The position numbers were made by a program, and so were the translations under genes. Positions 37,964-47,287 of a stretch of 64,000 nucleotides of DNA are shown in pieces. The first letter of the stretch is position 1. Every line of letters starts with the position of its first letter. The notes beneath the pieces are model-generated. The model was not told where the DNA came from and searched no databases. It saw only the letters and a program-made list of their open reading frames with translations. Source of the DNA: a virus; the IMG/VR virus record IMGVR_UViG_3300021594_000287, positions 905 through 64,904 of that record, one strand, 5' to 3'.

Positions 37964-39592
37964 ATGAGTTCAGAAAAAAGCGAAATCAAAAGACACCTAG
38001 TTACTTCCGGTAACTTTGCGTTCGTTGCAACAGGTACTCCATTATATAAACTTGTTAAGACTGGAGAGAAGTTCAAGAAGTACTATAATGTAGCCCCAGG
38101 TCAACCAGTTATGTGGGTTGAGGATACAGATTGCGGGGATATTCCTGATACAATTGCACCAGCAAACTTAACACTTGCTGACTTAGCTAATATCAAAATT
38201 GGTGTTGGTTACTCTTCACAAGGTAATGGCATGACTGATGCTATTAGACTTTTGTCACCTGTGAATATCCAAGGTTGTACAATCGACAAATTGGATGCTA
38301 CTGATGCACAATGTGCAGTTCCTTGGATTAAGGCAGTTTATCCTGATTGCGTTAGCTGCGATACAGTTAGTGCCCGTGTTAGGGTTTACGACAACCAAAG
38401 TATTTCTTTCTCAGACCATCCGTTGAAAGCATACCAAGAATTTGTTGGATCTTACACTCCTGATTGCTCTTCTTGCAACGACTGTGAGCAGACAGCTACT
38501 TGCGATGAAATCGTTTGCGGTTTGGTTGATGCATTGAATAATGACACAGACCTTCGTATTGAAGGGGATCCATATCCACACTATTACAACACAGGTTTGG
38601 TTCGTCCTTACACTGCGTTTAAAATTCACAACACTTGGAAATCTTACTGTATTTCCCCATCTATTGGTGCTGATTGTACTGAGTGTAATTCAATTTCTGC
38701 ATTGACTACATTTACAATTGATGGTGACAATTATAACTTCGATTTAACAGACCCATCAACATCTGGCGAAACACTCCAAACTTTGGTTGGTCAGTTAGAA
38801 GTTGCTGTTGACTTAATTAACGAGAAATTTACAGAAGTTTTAGGTCGTCATGCTGGTAAGGCATTCCTCTCTAAAGGAGAAGGTAAGTGCTGCCCATTGC
38901 AGTTGTTTGTTACTACTTGTGACAGCACATTTGCTATTGCAGGTTTAACTCAGTGCCAAGATGCAGTTGACCAATGGCCTGATTTCGTAACTAGCGGTTA
39001 CTGCAAGCAGTGTGGTTCTACTGAAGATACTACTACTCCTAACTGCGGTATTGGTGTTTTCGTTAAGCCTGATGTTGAGCCTTGCAATTGCTGGGAATTA
39101 AACCAGCCTAAGCAGTTCAACAGCCGTTGGATTGAAATCGACATCTTGTCCGGAACTGGTAACGATAATACACCTAAGTACACTAAAAAGGCTACACTTC
39201 TTGAAGGTCAAGTTGCGAGCAACTACGGATCACAGATTCAGTACCTTGAGTACGCACACAACATCGATGCTATCGGATTTGAAGGTTTCGATTATGAAAT
39301 CGGAAATGAAGTAGCCGGATGGTTGGGAGTTCCTAATAAGAGGTCCAGAATTAGAAAAGCAATTACAGCAGACTGCGAAAAGTCATACTGTACTTATTAT
39401 ATGAGACATAAAGGCCAGACTGAAAAAGGTCCATTGAAGACATTCATCAATCTTTATATTGACGGATTCATTCACGTACCTGAGAATGACTTTACTACGA
39501 AGACAAGCATTAATGCCTTGTTCGACAAATTCGTTGACTTGGTTCCTCAAGAATGTAAAGTTCTTACAAGCGCTAGCTGCTACGTAGACTAA
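37964..39592 (+). CDS. cysteine-rich major structural protein
   Basis: 542 aa with more than 30 Cys, many as CxxC, CxC or CC (DCSSCNDCEQ; GKCCPLQLF; PCNCW). Codon use is richer in C/G third positions, like the major capsid gene, and a strong terminator follows, so it is probably abundant. It could be a tail-tube or capsid-decoration protein stabilised by disulfides or metal. Starts with an A-rich leader like MCP. Confidence 0.55.
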   Translation: MSSEKSEIKRHLVTSGNFAFVATGTPLYKLVKTGEKFKKYYNVAPGQPVMWVEDTDCGDIPDTIAPANLTLADLANIKIGVGYSSQGNGMTDAIRLLSPVNIQGCTIDKLDATDAQCAVPWIKAVYPDCVSCDTVSARVRVYDNQSISFSDHPLKAYQEFVGSYTPDCSSCNDCEQTATCDEIVCGLVDALNNDTDLRIEGDPYPHYYNTGLVRPYTAFKIHNTWKSYCISPSIGADCTECNSISALTTFTIDGDNYNFDLTDPSTSGETLQTLVGQLEVAVDLINEKFTEVLGRHAGKAFLSKGEGKCCPLQLFVTTCDSTFAIAGLTQCQDAVDQWPDFVTSGYCKQCGSTEDTTTPNCGIGVFVKPDVEPCNCWELNQPKQFNSRWIEIDILSGTGNDNTPKYTKKATLLEGQVASNYGSQIQYLEYAHNIDAIGFEGFDYEIGNEVAGWLGVPNKRSRIRKAITADCEKSYCTYYMRHKGQTEKGPLKTFINLYIDGFIHVPENDFTTKTSINALFDKFVDLVPQECKVLTSASCYVD

Positions 39593-39598
39593 ATAAAT

Positions 39599-39614
39599 CC
39601 GTCCTTGAAGACGG
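39599..39614 (+). other. small hairpin after 39592
   Basis: CCGTC-CTTGAA-GACGG, 5-bp stem, followed by CTTCCTT. Precedes the stronger terminator at 39644. Confidence 0.4.
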
Positions 39615-39643
39615 CTTCCTTACCCCAATCCCAATTGATTTTT

Positions 39644-39671
39644 ACAGGGGCCTAACCAGCCCCTGTTTTTT
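39644..39671 (+). terminator. intrinsic terminator
   Basis: ACAGGGGC-CTAACCA-GCCCCTGT, 8-bp perfect stem followed by a run of T. Confidence 0.9.
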
Positions 39672-39695
39672 AGAAAAAAAAATACATGAAGTAAA

Positions 39696-40232
39696 ATGAA
39701 CAATATAAAATTAACAGGAAATTCAAAACTCCTAAAAAAGACAAAATCTAAGATCAATCCTAGAGAATTATCTCTTGCGCTGGCCGAAGCCACTGAATGT
39801 GGTAACGGCCTTAATCCGTTGAAGGGATATATTGTTCTTCCTAATTTTAATTCATCTTCAGGAGATGTTGACAATAGAGTAGCATTATATATTGTAGATG
39901 GAGAATTAGTAATTGAGCCAATCGAAGATGCAAAAGCAGCTATTTCTGCTTTCTGCTCAAACTCTTTAGTTAGCGCTACTGGAGCGTCTATATCAGGATG
40001 CTTAACTGGACAAAATTTAACAGTAGGCGGGACTAGACAATTAACAGCTTCAGTAACTCCTTCCACTGCGTTACAAACTGGTACTTGGACAACATCTAAC
40101 GCGGGTAGAGCGACAGTTAACTCATCTGGATTAGTAACAGCTGTTGCAGCCGGTTCCGTGACAATTACGTTTACTTCTACTGATGGAGGATTTACGGCTA
40201 CTTGCGCTATTACTGTGGTTGCTCCATTATAA
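39696..40232 (+). CDS. virion protein with BIG2 Ig-like domain
   Basis: 178 aa. Residues about 1-35 (KLTGNSKLLKKTKSKINPR) match the N-terminus of 47666..48169, a shared anchor-like tag. The C-terminal 80 residues are a bacterial Ig-like (BIG2) domain: QLTASVTPSTALQTGTWTT, then GLVTAVAAGSVTITFTS. Such domains decorate phage capsids and tails and bind glycans weakly. Probably exposed on the virion. Confidence 0.7.
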   Translation: MNNIKLTGNSKLLKKTKSKINPRELSLALAEATECGNGLNPLKGYIVLPNFNSSSGDVDNRVALYIVDGELVIEPIEDAKAAISAFCSNSLVSATGASISGCLTGQNLTVGGTRQLTASVTPSTALQTGTWTTSNAGRATVNSSGLVTAVAAGSVTITFTSTDGGFTATCAITVVAPL

Positions 40233-40255
40233 TTTTATAATAAAAATATAATAAC

Positions 40256-40774
40256 ATGACTAATGCTAATTGCTCCTGTATAAAAAGGGAGGATCAATCA
40301 TTTGATTTCATAATCAATACTTATGATTGCAGAAGCTTAGTTATTACTGATTTAACAAATTGGATGATAGGTGATGGTTACGTTTTGCCAACAACGCACA
40401 ACGTAACCGTTACCTTACCAACTCAATCAAAAGTAGATATAAAAATTATACCTAACTCAGTAACAAGTGTTAGCGCAAATACATTAGGTTTTGGCGAATG
40501 TCTAAAAGACGGTATATACGGCTTTTATACAGAGAGTTGCGGGTATAATTATAGTAAAGTAAAAGCTGTTGTCTGTACACTTAGGTGTAAATTAGATAAT
40601 TATATATCTAAGGCAATGGATAAAGAAGATTGGGATAACATAACAAGAATCTCTAACCTTATCGATTTAATAGAAATCGATGCAGAAATGGGCAATGAAA
40701 TAAATGCTAAAGAAATGTTTAAGATTGTGGATAAGGAACTTGATAAACATTCTTGCACTTGCTATTGCAGGTAA
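40256..40774 (+). CDS. Cys-rich virion-associated protein (172 aa)
   Basis: 172 aa. N-terminal CSCIKREDQ, a beta-rich middle and a helical C-terminal domain ending CTCYC. Part of the Cys-rich block 38.0-43.7 kb. No family recognised. Confidence 0.55.
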   Translation: MTNANCSCIKREDQSFDFIINTYDCRSLVITDLTNWMIGDGYVLPTTHNVTVTLPTQSKVDIKIIPNSVTSVSANTLGFGECLKDGIYGFYTESCGYNYSKVKAVVCTLRCKLDNYISKAMDKEDWDNITRISNLIDLIEIDAEMGNEINAKEMFKIVDKELDKHSCTCYCR

Positions 40775-40799
40775 TTTTAAATTTAAAGTAAAAAATAGA

Positions 40800-41336
40800 A
40801 TGGCAAATATATATTCATGTTGCAATTGTTTTGGCAACTCTTTGACATTGAACAACAACTGTAATCCAACCTCAACTAGTGAATGTGGGGGTTGTTTGAC
40901 TTTAGGTCATATTATGGTTGGGTGTGAAAATAGCATCGCTCCATGCGATACCGAAAGCACATTAAAAGTGCCATTCGATTGTTTTTGTTTTCCTTGCGAC
41001 AACCCACAATTTAAGATAACTAACCTAAGCAAAATAAAGTACGCAACTGTAGTGTCAATTGATAAAACAGGTGTGACTATTCAACCTGATGGAACCGGAA
41101 AAGCCAACTCTAAAGTAGAGATTGAATTTTTTGCTATGTGTTCTGACGGGTGTGATGTAAAATCTGATTACGGTAGTGTTAGTATTTATCTTAGAGATAT
41201 TTGCAAAGGTGTTATTTGTGAGGATGGATATAAGTGCAATGATTGCACTGGAGACTGCGACCAAGTAACTATAGATTTATCAGGACAAAGGCCGGTCGAA
41301 GAAACTGAAGAAAATACTAGCGGTTTTATACTATAA
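40800..41336 (+). CDS. Cys-rich virion-associated protein (178 aa)
   Basis: 178 aa from the ATG at 40800 (MANIYSCCNCFGNSL). Contains about 20 Cys in pairs (CGGCL, CFCFPC, CNDCTGDC). A beta-sandwich middle is plausible (FKITNLSKIKYATVVSID). Longer frame to 40704 rejected because it overlaps the previous gene. Confidence 0.55.
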   Translation: MANIYSCCNCFGNSLTLNNNCNPTSTSECGGCLTLGHIMVGCENSIAPCDTESTLKVPFDCFCFPCDNPQFKITNLSKIKYATVVSIDKTGVTIQPDGTGKANSKVEIEFFAMCSDGCDVKSDYGSVSIYLRDICKGVICEDGYKCNDCTGDCDQVTIDLSGQRPVEETEENTSGFIL

Positions 41337-41351
41337 AAAATAAAAGACAAA

Positions 41352-42974
41352 ATGCCAAATTATACATCCCCATCACCAGCAAATGTAGCCCTTAACGGAA
41401 ACCAAACTACTTGGTGGATTCCGGCTAAAAATAACAGCACAATTACTGTTACTAACGTAATTGTTACTATTACAGTTGCGCCTACTAGTGGGTTACAACT
41501 TTTAACTTTCCAACCAGAAGTCGGCACATTTAATCCAACTACAGGTATTTGGAATATAGGAACTCTTTTACCAGGGTCTACAAAATGGCTTAAACTTGTT
41601 ACTTCTGTAGCAGATATTGGATTAGCTCCTTTCACAGTTACATCTGTAATTAGCGGAAATGGGGTTGATTCAAATGCATTAAACAATACATTAGTTCAGA
41701 CTGTAACATCTGTTGTTACTTCTGCTACAGCAGGAGCTATAGATGATCCGCATTCTTGCTCTTGTGTTAATGTGGCGGAGAACGACACTCCGTGTAACTT
41801 AGGAACAACTACTTATGTTCTCAATGAGCCTAGCATTACTAACTCTACAGAATACTGGTGGGATGATGCTACAGGGCAGGGTAAATTTATCCCTGTAGAC
41901 CCAAAAGTAGATATTACTTTTGAATACAGTATTTGGTGTAATGATGGATCCGGAGCTGTAGAAATAAGCGGACCTGCATTAGTTACAATAGATAAATTAT
42001 TTTCTGATGTATCCTCTTTTGATCATACAATCTCAACTGTACCATATTCGGCATTATGCCCGCAAGAAATTTCTGTTTTATCTGCACAATACCCAACATT
42101 AGATTTAAGTAAATATTGTTGGAGAATTCTTAAAAATGTATTAGGAGACGCAACTTCAGGTGAACCTGTAGATTGTGATGAAGCTATTGATACTAGGACA
42201 TTTTTTATTTGTTCAGAAATAGATTGCAATACACCAGAACAACCTTGTCCGTGTCCTACAGATGAATTACCAGCAGACATACCATCTCAATTACCTGTCG
42301 GTTACGAAGCAGAAAAAGGAGACACAGTAGTTATATACCATCCAAATGCAATGTCTGTTTGGACTTATGATGGAACATTGTGGAATAAGTGGTCTTGTGG
42401 ATGTATTTATAAAATATCTCAAGACGAAGATAATGATTTAACTTTAGGCTCAGATGGAGCTCCTTATTTTGATTTATCTTCAATGACAGAAATTATTGAA
42501 TTGCAAGATAAGGTAGTTACAAGTATAGCCTTTACAGGTACAAGCACAAAAACACTTACTCTTACATTCGATGATGGTTCTACATTAACAGCAAATTTTG
42601 CGGATTTATCAGCAGCATCTAGCACTTATGTAGAGGTATCTGATACTTGTTCTATAAACATGTCTATTTCTGGAACAGGTTCTTCAGTTAATCCATTTGT
42701 AATTAGTGCAGAATATAATGAAGGAAGTCCACTATATGCTTATGACTCTGGAGTTGTAGGTTCTACAGCAAATACACTAAATGTGACTACTTTATTTGAT
42801 GTGTCTTGTCCAGAAGACTGTGCAGTTATTTATACATTAAACGGATATTCTACTGATGTCTTTCAGAATGTAACTTTAGTAGGAACTACCCTAACTTATG
42901 ATATAAAATCAACAGCTCCATCTGGGACACATTATATTAATGTAGACAGGGAGTGCGGAGGCGTAATACTCTAA
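41352..42974 (+). CDS. multi-domain virion adhesin-like protein (540 aa)
   Basis: The first 110 residues resemble a DUF11/CARDB-type beta-sandwich (VTVAPTSGLQLLTF, NIGTLLPGSTKWLKLV). A middle region is Cys-containing, and DTVVIYHPNAMSVWTYDGTL with WNKWSC is like the short strand-turn modules at the start of the fibre proteins. The C-terminal half is beta-rich. Likely a tail or baseplate protein. Confidence 0.55.
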   Translation: MPNYTSPSPANVALNGNQTTWWIPAKNNSTITVTNVIVTITVAPTSGLQLLTFQPEVGTFNPTTGIWNIGTLLPGSTKWLKLVTSVADIGLAPFTVTSVISGNGVDSNALNNTLVQTVTSVVTSATAGAIDDPHSCSCVNVAENDTPCNLGTTTYVLNEPSITNSTEYWWDDATGQGKFIPVDPKVDITFEYSIWCNDGSGAVEISGPALVTIDKLFSDVSSFDHTISTVPYSALCPQEISVLSAQYPTLDLSKYCWRILKNVLGDATSGEPVDCDEAIDTRTFFICSEIDCNTPEQPCPCPTDELPADIPSQLPVGYEAEKGDTVVIYHPNAMSVWTYDGTLWNKWSCGCIYKISQDEDNDLTLGSDGAPYFDLSSMTEIIELQDKVVTSIAFTGTSTKTLTLTFDDGSTLTANFADLSAASSTYVEVSDTCSINMSISGTGSSVNPFVISAEYNEGSPLYAYDSGVVGSTANTLNVTTLFDVSCPEDCAVIYTLNGYSTDVFQNVTLVGTTLTYDIKSTAPSGTHYINVDRECGGVIL

Positions 42975-42983
42975 TAAAGAATT

Positions 42984-43385
42984 ATGAACAAGACTCAGTC
43001 TAAAATAGGAATAACAATACCAGAAACTCCTCCGCAGGAAAACTATATATATTCAGCTTATTTCCAGTATGACGCTATAGGAGGATTTGCTGAAGGGGAG
43101 GTTTACAACAATTTTCCTTCTACTCCTACTTGGAGTATGACAGGTACAGGTATTATAGAAACGACAAGCGGTTTAGGTTATAATTTCGCAAACAAAAACT
43201 CAGTAGAAATTCTTGTGTCAAAAGTTATAACGACGGGGATAGCAGGAGCATCTAGCGATTATCACGTATCCGCTAGCATATCTAGTGGCGGAGCTGATGA
43301 TATAAGGATTGAATTATTAGATTCTACATTCGCCGCCACAAATGATTTTGGTGCATTTTATTTACGTGTTACAGTATACCAATAA
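42984..43385 (+). CDS. virion protein with MNKTQSKIGITI tag (133 aa)
   Basis: 133 aa. First 12 residues MNKTQSKIGITI are identical to those of the next gene, followed by Pro-rich linker and a beta-rich domain. Probably a minor virion protein attached through the shared tag. Confidence 0.6.
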   Translation: MNKTQSKIGITIPETPPQENYIYSAYFQYDAIGGFAEGEVYNNFPSTPTWSMTGTGIIETTSGLGYNFANKNSVEILVSKVITTGIAGASSDYHVSASISSGGADDIRIELLDSTFAATNDFGAFYLRVTVYQ

Positions 43386-43388
43386 AAA

Positions 43389-43727
43389 ATGAATAAGACA
43401 CAATCTAAAATAGGAATTACTATAACTGCAAGTCCGACTTGTTGTTGCTGGACAAATATATATTATTATTCTTCAGAAGAATATTCAGTTGGGGCTATGA
43501 AAGCCTATGTAACTGGTTGTGATGATGCCGATTTAACTTGGGAAATATTAGTAGGCTCGACTTGGACTGAAATACTTTTATCAGATCCTGGCTTCGGTTT
43601 GGACCCTACTATATATGATCCAAATGCATTAGGAGCACAAGGCCCTGGATTGTATAGAACAAAAATGTCATCGGTTGGATGCTGTGATACATACTCTAAT
43701 ATATTAGAATCTTTCGGACCAGTTTAA
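43389..43727 (+). CDS. virion protein with MNKTQSKIGITI tag, Cys-rich (112 aa)
   Basis: 112 aa. Shares its N-terminal tag with 42984..43385 but continues with TCCCW and a beta-rich domain with VGCCD. The pair arose by duplication of the tag with different payloads. Confidence 0.6.
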   Translation: MNKTQSKIGITITASPTCCCWTNIYYYSSEEYSVGAMKAYVTGCDDADLTWEILVGSTWTEILLSDPGFGLDPTIYDPNALGAQGPGLYRTKMSSVGCCDTYSNILESFGPV

Positions 43728-43736
43728 TATAAATAA

Positions 43737-44489
43737 ATGTATCCATCAAATTCACAAAGAATAGAACAGCAGTTAAAAAACTTAAAGCACAAGGTAACTT
43801 GTGGAGTGCAGTTTTTTGACACATTTGAAGACTTTCCTGCAACAGGTAAAGAATGCGCAGTATATGTAGATAAAAGCACTGGCGCGTTTTTTATTTGGAA
43901 TGGTACGGCTTATGTAACTTGTTGTGGGGAAGGAAGTACTATAGTAGCTCAGGGAATACAAGGTATACAAGGTTTAAGAGGACTCCAAGGTTTACAAGGT
44001 TTATCTGGTTCTTACGGGTTAGCTAACGGAGCTTTTTTTAGTACTCTATCACAATCTATTTCAACATTGGGCTCTGTAGTTCCTATGACTTTTAATAGCG
44101 AAATAGAGTCTAATGGTGTTTATTTAGATAATGTAGCATCTCCTAACTTAAATTCATTTTATCTTACAAATCCGGGTATATATAATATACAATTTTCAGC
44201 ACAATTACTTAGAGAATTTGGAGGATCTGATGCTCATATTGGTATTTTTTTAAAACGAAATGGAGTTACTGAACCTTATACGGGCACATATTTACATTTT
44301 AATAGTAATAATACTTATTTAGTTGCGGCTTGGAACTTTTTTGTTACAGCACAAGCGGGTGACTATTTTCAGTTAATGTGGACAGTAGATGATTTAGATA
44401 TACAATTAGTGTATTTGGGAGAAGATAGTATTTTAGCAGGAGTTCCTGAAACACCTTCGGTTATTTTAACAGTAAATCAAATAATGTAA
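43737..44489 (+). CDS. short collagen-like protein with C1q/TNF-like head
   Basis: 250 aa. A YVDKSTGAFFIWNGTAY module (about 42-58), four or so GxQG triplets (about 72-93), then a jelly-roll-like C-terminal domain (GIYNIQFSAQLLREFGGSD, WNFFVTAQAGDYFQLMW) as in bacterial C1q/TNF-like stalk heads. A trimeric fibre or spike; likely receptor-binding. Shares the N-terminal module with 48874..51558. Confidence 0.7.
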   Translation: MYPSNSQRIEQQLKNLKHKVTCGVQFFDTFEDFPATGKECAVYVDKSTGAFFIWNGTAYVTCCGEGSTIVAQGIQGIQGLRGLQGLQGLSGSYGLANGAFFSTLSQSISTLGSVVPMTFNSEIESNGVYLDNVASPNLNSFYLTNPGIYNIQFSAQLLREFGGSDAHIGIFLKRNGVTEPYTGTYLHFNSNNTYLVAAWNFFVTAQAGDYFQLMWTVDDLDIQLVYLGEDSILAGVPETPSVILTVNQIM

Positions 44490-44493
44490 AAAT

Positions 44494-45147
44494 ATGTATT
44501 CAAATAAGTTTTCTTTAACATTTCTTTCTTTATTTTTTATTATTTTTATAATTATAGGTTGTTTGAAGGATGAGGAGATTACTTCATCTTCGGTGCCACA
44601 AACAGAAGAAAAGGTAGAGACTATCAAAGATACAACATCACAAGTTCTACCAAGAAACGGACAAGGAGACTTAGTATTATACAGAGGTACATTATCTATA
44701 GACAACTACTTGTTAGTATCTACAACAAACAGAGTATTCAGAACACACACAGTGTACAATAAAGATAAAGTAGCTTATTTATCTTTTCGCCCAGGCACAC
44801 TAGGAAAAGCAAATATCGGCGGTGTGGTTACAAAGCATTATAATATAGAGGTAAAGTACAAAGATAGTACAGTATCTACAATCAATGCATTCTCAAAAGA
44901 CACGTTAGATAGATTCAGATTTTATCCAAAAGGTGTAAATCTACTTAACAGCTTACATCCTTCTAAAAAGTTAGAATGGGTGTATGCTAATAAAACAACT
45001 GCAAGCATAAACGAGTGGAGAGGGACTACGTACACAAACTTGCAAAATTGGAACATTTATGCAGACGGAATGTTTGTGGCGCAAAAAGTAAAAGACCCGG
45101 TTGATAAAAACTCAACACAATTTATCATACCGCATTCACATAAATAA
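44494..45147 (+). CDS. phage lipoprotein
   Basis: 217 aa. Long hydrophobic signal (SLFFIIFIIIGC) with lipobox Cys at about 23, then an acidic Ser/Thr linker and a beta-rich domain. Next to the lysis genes it may be an outer-membrane spanin subunit or an exclusion lipoprotein; the size favours the latter. Envelope location is clear, function is not. Confidence 0.65.
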   Translation: MYSNKFSLTFLSLFFIIFIIIGCLKDEEITSSSVPQTEEKVETIKDTTSQVLPRNGQGDLVLYRGTLSIDNYLLVSTTNRVFRTHTVYNKDKVAYLSFRPGTLGKANIGGVVTKHYNIEVKYKDSTVSTINAFSKDTLDRFRFYPKGVNLLNSLHPSKKLEWVYANKTTASINEWRGTTYTNLQNWNIYADGMFVAQKVKDPVDKNSTQFIIPHSHK

Positions 45148-45179
45148 AGACATTAATAAACCAGAGGAAAAACTAAAAA

Positions 45180-45467
45180 ATGGAATCACTTTTAGAAATT
45201 ATTAAAGAATATTTAGGAGAAGCGGTTGTCGCAATAGTTACAGGTCTTGTAGCTTATTTATCAGGAAAGAAAAAAGCCGAAGTAGAATTAAGAAGCTCAG
45301 AAGGAGAAGCACTCAAAACAATGCAAGAGGCTTATGATAAATTTACAACAGATAGCCTAAAAAAATACCAAGAACTTTACGAAGAACTGCATGAAGTAAA
45401 AGAAATGTTAAAAATAGTAAAGAAAGAATTAGAAGACTGTAGAAACGGAGTATTAGCACCAAGATGA
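45180..45467 (+). CDS. membrane-anchored coiled-coil protein, holin/spanin candidate
   Basis: 95 aa. One span (EAVVAIVTGLVAYLSG), basic stop, then a continuous coiled coil (LYEELHEVKEMLKIVKKELE). This is the plan of an inner-membrane spanin (Rz type) or a single-span holin accessory. Overlaps the endolysin by 4 nt, which supports a lysis role. Confidence 0.6.
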   Translation: MESLLEIIKEYLGEAVVAIVTGLVAYLSGKKKAEVELRSSEGEALKTMQEAYDKFTTDSLKKYQELYEELHEVKEMLKIVKKELEDCRNGVLAPR

Positions 45468-45961
45468 CAGACAATATAACAAAACAAAGAATAAAACTAG
45501 CCCACCCTAAATTACGAAATGAGTTAGAGGATTTAATTGAAAATATTAACACAAATATACTTACAGGCCAGTCAAAAGTAAGATTAGCTTATACCCTTAG
45601 AACTTGGGACGAACAAGACGAACTTTACGCACAAGGCAGAACAAAACCAGGTAAAAAAGTAACAAATGCGAAAGGAGGAGACTCTATGCATAACTACGCT
45701 TTAGCTGTTGATATTGTTCTTATCATAGATGGAAAAGATGCGTCATGGGATACCAAGAAAGACTGGGACAAAGATAAACAATCCGATTGGATGGAAGTTG
45801 TTTCAGAGTTTAAAAAGAAAGGTTGGGAATGGGGCGGAGACTGGGTTAAGTTTAAAGATATGCCACACTTTGAAAAATCATTTGGCTTATCTGTAAAGAA
45901 ACTTAAAGAAAAGTATTTAAAGAAGGATTTTATTCCGGGAACAGAATACGTAAATATATAA
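45464..45961 (+). CDS. M15 peptidase endolysin (L-Ala-D-Glu type)
   Basis: 165 aa. RLAYTLRTWDEQDELYAQGR, then SMHNYALAVDI (His and Asp zinc ligands) and GGDWVKFKDMPHFE (last His), as in T5-like L-alanyl-D-glutamate peptidases. Cuts peptidoglycan cross-bridges for lysis. No signal peptide, so it depends on a holin. Confidence 0.85.
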   Translation: MTDNITKQRIKLAHPKLRNELEDLIENINTNILTGQSKVRLAYTLRTWDEQDELYAQGRTKPGKKVTNAKGGDSMHNYALAVDIVLIIDGKDASWDTKKDWDKDKQSDWMEVVSEFKKKGWEWGGDWVKFKDMPHFEKSFGLSVKKLKEKYLKKDFIPGTEYVNI

Positions 45962-45962
45962 T

Positions 45963-46742
45963 ATGGAAGGTTTTAAATGCTCACACGCAGAGAAAAGTAA
46001 TTATTCAGTTATTACACCAAATCAACATTTAAAGCCTATCAACGGCAAGATAACGTGGCATATCGACGAGCAGAGTTTAACTACCGATATGGAAAAATAC
46101 AAAGTGTTATTTGCTTTTGAGCAAGCGTTTAACAAGTGGGGTGAAATAATTAACCCTATATCTTTTCAGCCAGTTGCTGCGATTAATGATGCACAAATTG
46201 TTATCAAGTTTAAGAGTAATGGTGACGAAGGTCTGCCTTATGAATTTGATGAAACAACATTAGCTTATGCTTTTGCTCCGCAAGATACAAGTTTAGGTAT
46301 CTATGCGGACATGTATTTTAATGATGCTTACAAGTGGGATGAAATACATAAAGCTGGTAGCATTTATCTTTTTAAAGTTGTTGTTCATGAATTAGGCCAT
46401 TGCTTGAATATTGGGCACCAAACAAAAGATATAAATGATATTATGTATCCTATTTACCAACCTTTTGGTGAAGTAGTTGTAAATAAAGACACAAAGCAAG
46501 GGATATATGATTTGTATAAACAATATGGCGTTAAAAGCCCAACTCCAATCCCATCTGAAGGAATTGATAAAGAAGTTGGCCAATTTATAAAAGCCATGTA
46601 TAAATCAAAAAATGATTTATTAAAATTAAACTCATCCCAATTGCAGAATTTATCTTCTACTTTAGGAGTTACCTTTGGAATCAAAGACAATATACAAAAG
46701 AGAGTTAATACTCTTTGGTCTGTAATATTAGGCATAAAATAA
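45963..46742 (+). CDS. matrixin-type zinc metalloprotease
   Basis: 259 aa. The metzincin site HELGHCLNIGH is at about residues 142-152, followed by IMYPIYQP, a Met-turn-like segment. No signal peptide. The C-terminal 60 residues are helical. Unusual in phages; it could aid lysis, process virion proteins, or act on extracellular or host matrix. It lies one base after the endolysin stop. Confidence 0.75.
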   Translation: MEGFKCSHAEKSNYSVITPNQHLKPINGKITWHIDEQSLTTDMEKYKVLFAFEQAFNKWGEIINPISFQPVAAINDAQIVIKFKSNGDEGLPYEFDETTLAYAFAPQDTSLGIYADMYFNDAYKWDEIHKAGSIYLFKVVVHELGHCLNIGHQTKDINDIMYPIYQPFGEVVVNKDTKQGIYDLYKQYGVKSPTPIPSEGIDKEVGQFIKAMYKSKNDLLKLNSSQLQNLSSTLGVTFGIKDNIQKRVNTLWSVILGIK

Positions 46743-46745
46743 TTT

Positions 46746-46928
46746 ATGAAAAAAGTTACTAAAAGTAAAGTAAATGAAGCTGGTAATTACACTAAACCAG
46801 GAATGAGAAAAACCTTATTTAATAAAATAAAATCAGGATCAAAAGGTGGAGACCCAGGGGAATGGAGTGCTAGAAAGGCGCAGTTGCTCGCTAAAGAGTA
46901 CAAGAAAAAAGGAGGTGGATATAAATAG
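46746..46928 (+). CDS. small basic phage protein (60 aa)
   Basis: 60 aa: VNEAGNYTKPGMRKTLF, then GGDPGEWSARKAQLLAKEY and KKKGGGYK. This wording is typical of a short basic family frequent in aquatic phages (DUF6321-like, from memory). Possibly a packaged nucleic-acid-binding protein. Confidence 0.65.
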   Translation: MKKVTKSKVNEAGNYTKPGMRKTLFNKIKSGSKGGDPGEWSARKAQLLAKEYKKKGGGYK

Positions 46929-47055
46929 CATTCTACTTTCTATATTAATATTAATTACTATAGTCTCGCCATTTAGTTTATTACACACTATATTAAAACT
47001 TACAATAAGTGACCCAATTAAAAAAATCGCAGCAAAGTTTAAAAAAGTGGACTAA
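46915..47055 (+). CDS. possible 46-aa membrane protein
   Basis: GTG at 46915 opens a frame VDINSILLSILILITIVSP with one strong hydrophobic helix and a basic end (KKIAAKFKKVD). It overlaps both neighbours (14 and 47 nt), so it is tentative; holin-like in form. Confidence 0.35.
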   Translation: MDINSILLSILILITIVSPFSLLHTILKLTISDPIKKIAAKFKKVD

Positions 47056-47287
47056 AGAAGAGTGGATGACTTCTGGGACATACGCTAATAAAAATAAAGG
47101 ATCAGGCAAAGAAGTAAAATCAAGCGGTAATAAAAGGTACTTACCTAAAGAAGCTTGGTCAAAATTATCCGCATCCGAAAAGAAAGCAACAAATGCAGCC
47201 AAATCAAAGGGCAATAAAGCAGGAAAACAATTTGTAAAACAGCCACAGAAGATAGCAAAAAAGGCGGCACAAGTTAGAAACAAATGA
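47009..47287 (+). CDS. small basic phage protein (92 aa)
   Basis: GTG start at 47009. SLKKWTKEEWMTSGTYANK, KRYLPKEAWSKLSASEKKA and KQFVKQPQKIAKK are typical of a short basic phage family (DUF5872-like, from memory). Lys is the most frequent residue. Confidence 0.65.
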   Translation: MTQLKKSQQSLKKWTKEEWMTSGTYANKNKGSGKEVKSSGNKRYLPKEAWSKLSASEKKATNAAKSKGNKAGKQFVKQPQKIAKKAAQVRNK

